From Dietzia aurantiaca (GTDB lineage Bacteria; Actinomycetota; Actinomycetes; Mycobacteriales; Mycobacteriaceae), in assembly GCF_021033825.1 (NCBI RefSeq), contig NZ_JAIFXZ010000022.1, positions 1 to 51,257 on the forward strand: a stretch of 51,257 nucleotides of DNA. Reading direction: 5' to 3'. Both the position numbers and the translations under genes were made by a program. Within the stretch, counting starts at the first letter, position 1. Each line of letters begins with the position of its first letter. Below the pieces are notes generated by a model, which was not told the DNA's origin, ran no database searches, and was given only the letters and a program-made list of their open reading frames with translations. Positions 47,041-51,257 of this stretch are shown here, piece by piece.

Positions 47041-47107
47041 GCCCCGACAATAGTGGTGTGATCCGATACCGCGCGTGCGGACACAGGTCAGCCGGTCGGC
47101 CGGACCG

Positions 47108-47374
47108 TCAGGCGAGAGAGAGGAAGAGTTTCTCCAGCTCGTCGAGGGTGACGCCGTTCTCGTCCGGCTCGCCCTCACGGATGACGCACTCCTGGATGTT
47201 CTCGCTGATGATCTTGAATCCAGCACGGTCGAGCGCCTTGGACACCGCGGCGAGCTGGGTGACGATGTCCTTGCAGGACTTCTCCTGTTCCACCATGTCG
47301 ATCACAGCGTTGAGCTGGCCGCGTGCACGCCGCAGTCTGTTGAGTACCTGCTGTCGGGGATCGAGCGTCGCCAT
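47108..47374 (-). CDS. CsoR/RcnR-family repressor, CstR-like (Cys-Asn-Cys)
   Basis: An 88-residue all-helical DUF156 repressor. Copper-sensing CsoR uses Cys-His-Cys. Here the positions are Cys34 (EKSCKDIVTQ), Asn59 and Cys63 (KIISENIQECV), so the histidine copper ligand is missing. The IISEN-x-x-EC pattern resembles CstR, which senses reactive sulfur species by linking its two cysteines. A palindromic CsoR-type operator lies 105 bases upstream. The ATG at 47374 follows AGAGGTG. No sulfur-oxidation or copper gene adjoins, so its targets are unknown. Confidence 0.87.
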   Translation of the reverse strand: MATLDPRQQVLNRLRRARGQLNAVIDMVEQEKSCKDIVTQLAAVSKALDRAGFKIISENIQECVIREGEPDENGVTLDELEKLFLSLA

Positions 47375-47478
47375 TTTCGCACCTCTTCGGAAATTCCGGG
47401 CGGCACGGGATCGCCGCCGGTCTCGGGTCGGAGCCGGCGGAGACGCGAGACCCCCGTGGGCCCACCGGCAGGACCAGT

Positions 47479-47494
47479 GTACCCACGGGGGTAT
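47479..47494. promoter_or_regulatory. CsoR/CstR-type operator
   Basis: The sequence GTACCCACGGGGGTAT contains TACCC and GGGTA arms around four bases, the usual GC-tract dyad bound by CsoR-family tetramers. It lies upstream of the repressor gene, and autoregulation is likely. Confidence 0.65.
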
Positions 47495-47523
47495 ATCTGC
47501 GCGACCAGCGCGAGAGGTGTCGC

Positions 47524-47541
47524 CCGGCCCGGACGGGCCGG
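47524..47541 (-). terminator. Possible terminator after the alcohol dehydrogenase gene
   Basis: CCGGCCCG and CGGGCCGG are perfect arms with a two-base loop, nine bases past the stop. No T-run follows, so the evidence is moderate. Confidence 0.45.
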
Positions 47542-47549
47542 TCGCCGGG

Positions 47550-48671
47550 TCAGTCGTCGTGGACGATGATGCCGCGGACCATCCCGTCGCCGCCGGCCTC
47601 CATCATCTCGTAGCCCTCGTTGACCTGGTCGAGGGTGAAGCGGTGGGTGACGAGCTCGTCCAACTTGATCTGCTTCTCGTCCCACAGCCTCAGGAGGTTG
47701 GGGATGTCGTAGAACGCGTTGGCGGAGCCGAACAGCGAGCCCTTGATGACCTTCTCGTACTGGGAGACGAACAGGCCGGTCAGGTTGATGGACTGGTTGT
47801 CGAGTCCACCCATCGACGTGAGGACCACGACGCCACGCTTGCCCACCATGTCGACGGCGTCGGAGGTGACCTTGGCATCGGCGACACCGATCGTGATGAT
47901 GGCCTTCTCCGCCATGAGGCCCCACGTCAGGCCGGGGAGCTCGGCCTTGGCCTCGTCCGCGTCGGTGTAGAAATGGGTGGCCCCGAACTCCATCGCCTTG
48001 GCCCGCTTCGACTCGTCGGTGTCGATGGCGATGATGAAGCGCGCGCCGGCGTGCTTGGCGCCCTGCACGGCATTGATACCGATGCCGCCGATCCCGAACA
48101 CGACGACCGTGTCGCCGGCCTTGACCTCGGCCGAGTAGACGGACGAACCCCAGCCCGTGGTGACGCCACAGCCGACCAGGGCGGCCACCTCGAAGGGGAT
48201 CCAGTCCTGGATCTTGACCACCGAGTTCATATTGGCCACGGTGTACTGCGAGAACGTGCCGAGGGTACACATGGCACCAGCGGTCTCACCGTTGTCGAGT
48301 GCGAACGGGTAGCGACCGTCGGCCATCACGCCGAAGGTGCCGTTGAGGCCGCCGTCGCACAGGTTGGACATGCCGCGCGCGCAGGCGGGGCACTTGCCAC
48401 AGGCGGGGATGAAGGACCCCACGACATGGTCGCCGGGCTGGACGTGGGTGACGCCCTCGCCCACGGCCTCGACCACGCCGGCGCCCTCGTGGCCCACGAC
48501 GATCGGGAGCCGGCCGGGCAGGTCACCGGTACGCATGTGCAGGTCGGAGTGGCACAGGCCGGCGACCTTCCACTTGACGAGCACCTCGCCGTAGTGGGGG
48601 CCGTCGAGTTCGGCCTCGACGATCTCGAACGGCTTGCCCAGCTCGCGGGCGATGACAGCCTTGGTCTTCAT
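47550..48671 (-). CDS. NDMA-dependent-type zinc alcohol dehydrogenase (probable mycofactocin partner)
   Basis: A 373-residue MDR alcohol dehydrogenase. Catalytic zinc ligands are visible in CHSDLHMRTG and GHEGAGVVEAVG, structural zinc Cys in CGKCPACARGMSNLC, and the NAD motif is GIGGIGINAVQGA. The sequence resembles actinobacterial NDMA-dependent enzymes, whose tightly bound NAD is recycled through mycofactocin rather than free NAD. The ATG at 48671 has AAGGGAG upstream; longer starts have none. Two KstR-like boxes lie 40 and 94 bases upstream. The substrate is probably a primary alcohol; a sterol or side-chain alcohol is possible if the boxes are real. Confidence 0.85.
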   Translation of the reverse strand: MKTKAVIARELGKPFEIVEAELDGPHYGEVLVKWKVAGLCHSDLHMRTGDLPGRLPIVVGHEGAGVVEAVGEGVTHVQPGDHVVGSFIPACGKCPACARGMSNLCDGGLNGTFGVMADGRYPFALDNGETAGAMCTLGTFSQYTVANMNSVVKIQDWIPFEVAALVGCGVTTGWGSSVYSAEVKAGDTVVVFGIGGIGINAVQGAKHAGARFIIAIDTDESKRAKAMEFGATHFYTDADEAKAELPGLTWGLMAEKAIITIGVADAKVTSDAVDMVGKRGVVVLTSMGGLDNQSINLTGLFVSQYEKVIKGSLFGSANAFYDIPNLLRLWDEKQIKLDELVTHRFTLDQVNEGYEMMEAGGDGMVRGIIVHDD

Positions 48672-48710
48672 GCGGCTCCCTTTCGGACCTGCCGGATATC
48701 CCCCCGGCAC

Positions 48711-48724
48711 TGAAACGTGTTCTC
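48711..48724. promoter_or_regulatory. KstR-like box 1 (alcohol dehydrogenase)
   Basis: TGAAACGTGTTCTC fits the KstR consensus TnnAACnnGTTnnA except for the last base. It is 40 bases upstream of the dehydrogenase start. Confidence 0.45.
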
Positions 48725-48764
48725 GTCACGATAACCCCTAATCGGCACGGAGTGTCATGCTTCC

Positions 48765-48778
48765 TAGAACACGTTCCA
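48765..48778. promoter_or_regulatory. KstR-like box 2 (alcohol dehydrogenase)
   Basis: TAGAACACGTTCCA fits TnnAACnnGTTnnA at every fixed base. With box 1 it forms a pair of inverted copies (AACGTGTTCT and AGAACACGTT are exact complements). Confidence 0.55.
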
Positions 48779-48841
48779 GCGCTCGGCGGAACAGCCGTGG
48801 TCAGACCTCGGTGAGCCCCTCGCGAGTGGTCGGCGGCCGGA

Positions 48842-49225
48842 TCAGGGCTGTGCGTCGCCCTGCTGGGCCTGGGCCTCTTCGACGGCCGTGCGGACCTCGT
48901 CCATATCCAGCCCCTTGATCTGGGCGACGAGATCGTCGAGCGCCTGCTCCGGGATGGCGCCGGAGTGGCGGAACACGGCGATGCCCTCACGGAACGCCAT
49001 GAGCGTGGGGATCGACTGGATCTGCAGCATCGCACCGAGCTGCTGCTCGGCGTCGGTGTCGACCTTGGCGAAGGTGATCTCCGGGTTCTTGCCCGACACC
49101 TTCTCGTACACCGGCCCGAACGCCTTGCACGGGCCGCACCACTCTGCCCAGAAGTCCACCAGGACGATGTCGTTCTCGGTGACGGTCTGCTCGAACTCGG
49201 CGGTCGTGATGTCGACGGTGGTCAT
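48842..49225 (-). CDS. Thioredoxin with C-terminal extension
   Basis: A 127-residue thioredoxin with the redox centre WCGPC (Cys30, Cys33), the cis-Pro in SIPTLMAF and a normal fold up to about residue 105. A further 20 residues (Asp/Glu/Ala/Gln-rich, EEAQAQQG) extend the C-terminus and are unusual for a classical TrxA. The ATG at 49225 has AAGGAGG seven bases upstream. A hairpin (CGGGACG/CGTCCCG, 49241-49264) lies just before it. It would reduce disulfides in cytosolic proteins. Confidence 0.9.
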   Translation of the reverse strand: MTTVDITTAEFEQTVTENDIVLVDFWAEWCGPCKAFGPVYEKVSGKNPEITFAKVDTDAEQQLGAMLQIQSIPTLMAFREGIAVFRHSGAIPEQALDDLVAQIKGLDMDEVRTAVEEAQAQQGDAQP

Positions 49226-49348
49226 GGGAATGCCTCCTTGCGGGACGGGGCGACTCTCGTCCCGTCATGCCGTGGCCGCCAGCCTACGGACAGCCCGCGT
49301 CCGCGACGACCTTCCGGCGCTGACAGTCCCAACACCGCCCGTTCGGGG

Positions 49349-50248
49349 TTATTCCCCGGGCGCACCCACGATCTCGGTGAGGAACCACTCGAGCTGGTCG
49401 AGGAACACCGCGTTGTCGTCTCCGGCCACCATGTGGCCCGCCTCGGGGACCTCCATCGTGTAGGCGTGCGGGAGCAACTCGAGCAGGTGCCGGACCGTGT
49501 CGTCGCTGACGATGTCGGAGGCGGAGCCACGGATGAGAAGGGTCGGCTGCTGGATCTTCGGCACGAGGGTCTCGAAGAAGGCGTTGCCGATCTCGGCGTT
49601 GTCCGCGGAGGCGTTGCCGGCGAACCGCGGGTCCCAGTGCCAGTGCCAACGCCCGTCCTCGCGGAGCCGGAGGTTCTTGCGCAGGCCGTCGGTGTTGGGC
49701 GGGCGCTTGCGGTGCGGTTGGTACGCGGCGATCGCATCGGCCGCCTCGTCGAGGCTGGCGAAACCGTCGAAGCCGGAGCGCATGAACTCCCCGATCCGCT
49801 GGACGCCGGCCGCCTCGATCCTCGGGGTGACGTCGACGAGCACCAGGGCCCTCGCGACGTCGGCGCCGGAACCGAGCGACAGCATGGCCGTCATCCCTCC
49901 GAGCGAGGCCCCGACGATGACCGGTCGCCGTGCGACGAACCGGTCGGCGATGATCGCCTCGAGGTCCTCGGCCATGCGGTGGATGTCGTAGTCGCCCTCG
50001 GGGTCCCAGTCGCTGTCGCCGTGACCGCGCGCGTCCATCGCGGTGACCCGGTAGCCCTCCCCGGCCAGCCGCCGGGCCGCCCGCGCCCAGGCGTGGCGGG
50101 TCTGTGCGCCGCCGTGGAGCATGAGGATGTCGTCGATCGCGGCGCCGTCGGGCGCGGCCGGCTCCCAGACCTCGCCGACCAGCGTCACCCCGGCGTCTCG
50201 GGCGACGGTGAATCTCCGTGGTTCGACCGCCGTGTCGGTACCTGTCAT
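49349..50248 (-). CDS. Alpha/beta-hydrolase
   Basis: A 299-residue alpha/beta-hydrolase-fold enzyme. Oxyanion region LMLHGGAQTRHAW, nucleophile elbow GASLGGM, acid Asp in RGSASDIVSD and catalytic His in EAGHMVAG are in the right order. It would cleave an ester, thioester, amide or carbon-carbon bond; the substrate cannot be read. The ATG at 50248 follows GGGAGG by seven bases; the longer open frame lacks a ribosome site and crosses a KstR-like box, so it was rejected. It lies downstream of the GMC gene on the same strand. Confidence 0.87.
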   Translation of the reverse strand: MTGTDTAVEPRRFTVARDAGVTLVGEVWEPAAPDGAAIDDILMLHGGAQTRHAWARAARRLAGEGYRVTAMDARGHGDSDWDPEGDYDIHRMAEDLEAIIADRFVARRPVIVGASLGGMTAMLSLGSGADVARALVLVDVTPRIEAAGVQRIGEFMRSGFDGFASLDEAADAIAAYQPHRKRPPNTDGLRKNLRLREDGRWHWHWDPRFAGNASADNAEIGNAFFETLVPKIQQPTLLIRGSASDIVSDDTVRHLLELLPHAYTMEVPEAGHMVAGDDNAVFLDQLEWFLTEIVGAPGE

Positions 50249-50283
50249 GCGTACGCCTCCCGGTCCGCTGCCCACCCCGTCGG

Positions 50284-50297
50284 TGGAACGTGTTCCA
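50284..50297. promoter_or_regulatory. KstR-like box 3 (alpha/beta-hydrolase)
   Basis: TGGAACGTGTTCCA fits TnnAACnnGTTnnA fully and is palindromic except for the central GT. It lies 36 bases upstream of the hydrolase start and 11 bases past the GMC stop. Confidence 0.6.
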
Positions 50298-50307
50298 CTC
50301 AAGAGTT

Positions 50308-51257
50308 CTACCACGGCCGCTCGGCTGTCAGCCCGGTGGCGAGGGCCTCGGCCACCGCCAGGACCGTGTAGTACGGCCCGCATCGCGGCAGGGTCGGCAG
50401 TACCGACGCGTCGGCGACGTAGAGCCCGTCGACGCCCATGACGCGACCGGTGTGATCGACGACCTCACCGATCCGGGCCGACCCGGAGAGGTGTTGGGAC
50501 GTCGACGGCACCGGCTCCGCCTCCCCCAGCCCGAGCCGGTCGGCGACGATCGCGGCCGCGGCGGACAGCGAAGCGGCGTCCCGCGGATCGTCCGGGAGGA
50601 AGACCGTGCCGTCCGCGGCGATCCGGCCGTATCCGAGGGGGTTCATGAGAGCGACCCCCACGCGCAGTGGCATCGGATCGACTCCCGGGATGAGTTGGTG
50701 CAGCGGGACGGCGTACGGCCGCACCTCGATCTCGGGCGCCTCGGGCCCGGCCGGTCCGGGCGCCTCGTCGAGTCCGAGGCGGATGACGTGGGAGAGCAGT
50801 GGCACCAGGGCGGCATCGCCGGGTCCAGTGCCTCGATGGGCAGTGACTCCGTGATCGAACGACACGTCCGCGGCCACCCCGGCCGGCAGGTCCAGCAGGA
50901 CCTCCGGATGCTCCTGGACGCGCTCTCCCACCGGGTGCCCCGTCGACTCCCCCAATCCCGAGTTCCGGAGGAGGACGGCTGAACCGATCGTCCCGGCGCA
51001 CAGGACCACCAGGTCGGTGGCGACCACCTCGCCGGCGGCGTTGTCGTCGTCGCCTCCCCCGGCGCTGTCGCTCGCAGCGGCGAGGACGACGCCGTCGCAC
51101 CTCCCGCCCACCGCGCCGTCGGCCCAGCTCAGCCGCGCCACGCGCGCCCCGGTCCGCACTCTCACCCCCGCGCCGGGCGGATCCCAGGCGTCGAACGCCG
51201 TCACGCGCCGTGCACCCCGGCGCGCCTGGGCGACGGCCGAGACCCGCCCCGGGAACG
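50308..51257 (-). CDS. GMC-family oxidoreductase, C-terminal part (cut by window edge)
   Basis: The frame is open to the window end, giving about 316 residues of a flavoprotein whose N-terminal FAD-binding Rossmann part lies outside. Visible blocks are the RVRTGARVARLSW region, LVVLCAGTIGSAVLLRNSG (family signature), STSQHLSGSARIG with the catalytic His, and the C-terminal GLYVADASVLPTLP. The usual Asn/His before Pro near the end is replaced (RCGPYYT). GMC enzymes oxidise alcohols; the group includes cholesterol oxidases and MftG, which returns electrons from mycofactocin to respiration. Neighbouring KstR-like boxes and the mycofactocin-type dehydrogenase make either relevant, but neither is proven. 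Confidence 0.8.
   Translation of the reverse strand, partial: FPGRVSAVAQARRGARRVTAFDAWDPPGAGVRVRTGARVARLSWADGAVGGRCDGVVLAAASDSAGGGDDDNAAGEVVATDLVVLCAGTIGSAVLLRNSGLGESTGHPVGERVQEHPEVLLDLPAGVAADVSFDHGVTAHRGTGPGDAALVPLLSHVIRLGLDEAPGPAGPEAPEIEVRPYAVPLHQLIPGVDPMPLRVGVALMNPLGYGRIAADGTVFLPDDPRDAASLSAAAAIVADRLGLGEAEPVPSTSQHLSGSARIGEVVDHTGRVMGVDGLYVADASVLPTLPRCGPYYTVLAVAEALATGLTAERPW

Noticed and set aside
47031-48713. 560-codon plus-strand frame covering the CsoR-type repressor and alcohol dehydrogenase
   Set aside because: Both minus-strand genes have clear motifs and ribosome sites; this frame has none.

Overview
The window is high-GC DNA, densely packed with genes, with frequent GTG starts and 4-bp start/stop overlaps. 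Gene order matches Mycobacteriales (the mycobacterial/corynebacterial group). sucC, sucD, perM-like, purN, purH, an M23 peptidase, pcrA, chorismate mutase, pgi, an SDR and a Fpg/Nei enzyme lie close together, as their relatives do around Rv0944-Rv0957 of M. tuberculosis. The first 8 kb matches the Rv2498c-Rv2505c acyl-CoA locus. DtxR/IdeR-like and KstR-like boxes and a probable mycofactocin-dependent alcohol dehydrogenase point the same way. A Dietzia/Gordonia/Rhodococcus-type genus is plausible, but the sequence alone does not fix it. No rRNA, tRNA, insertion sequence, phage gene or CRISPR array was seen.

Layout. 1-8.0 kb: a seven-gene minus-strand operon for branched-chain (leucine-type) acyl-CoA breakdown (accD1, accA1, fadE19, a MaoC hydratase, citE, fadD35, scoA) behind a perfect 10-bp inverted repeat. 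8.0-11 kb: a Cys-rich DUF1540 protein, a DUF2470-like protein and an amidase, with two pairs of iron-box-like sites. 11-15.3 kb: an Lrp regulator divergent from a giant single-chain indolepyruvate ferredoxin oxidoreductase. 15.4-21.6 kb: an unusual carboxylic-acid island. It holds an aconitase-family LeuC/LeuD-like pair, an RraA/HMG-aldolase-like protein and an MFS carrier, divergent from an Lrp regulator and a 2-hydroxycarboxylate transporter. 21.8-28.6 kb: sucCD, then perM-like, purN, purH and a TetR gene, all on the minus strand. 29-38.4 kb: M23 peptidase, pcrA, AGCS symporter, chorismate mutase, DUF5701, pgi, SDR and Nei. 38.4-46.4 kb: CDF metal transporter and Lhr helicase (minus), then cysQ, thyA and dfrA (plus). 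46.4-51.3 kb: DUF1707 protein, a CstR-like CsoR-family repressor with its operator, an NDMA-type alcohol dehydrogenase, thioredoxin, an alpha/beta hydrolase and a cut-off GMC oxidoreductase, with three KstR-like boxes.

The most notable parts are: (i) the LeuCD-like/RraA-like/2-HCT island, whose small hydro-lyase subunit is altered in the substrate loop and next to the SSRE motif, suggesting a catabolic hydro-lyase rather than leucine biosynthesis; (ii) two pairs of DtxR-like boxes with the same 15-bp register around DUF1540 and DUF2470; (iii) three KstR-type sites over an alcohol dehydrogenase/hydrolase/GMC cluster; (iv) a CsoR-family protein with Cys-Asn-Cys in place of Cys-His-Cys; (v) a recurring promoter design, a TANNNT-like -10 six or seven bases from the start codon, implying leaderless mRNAs for several housekeeping genes.
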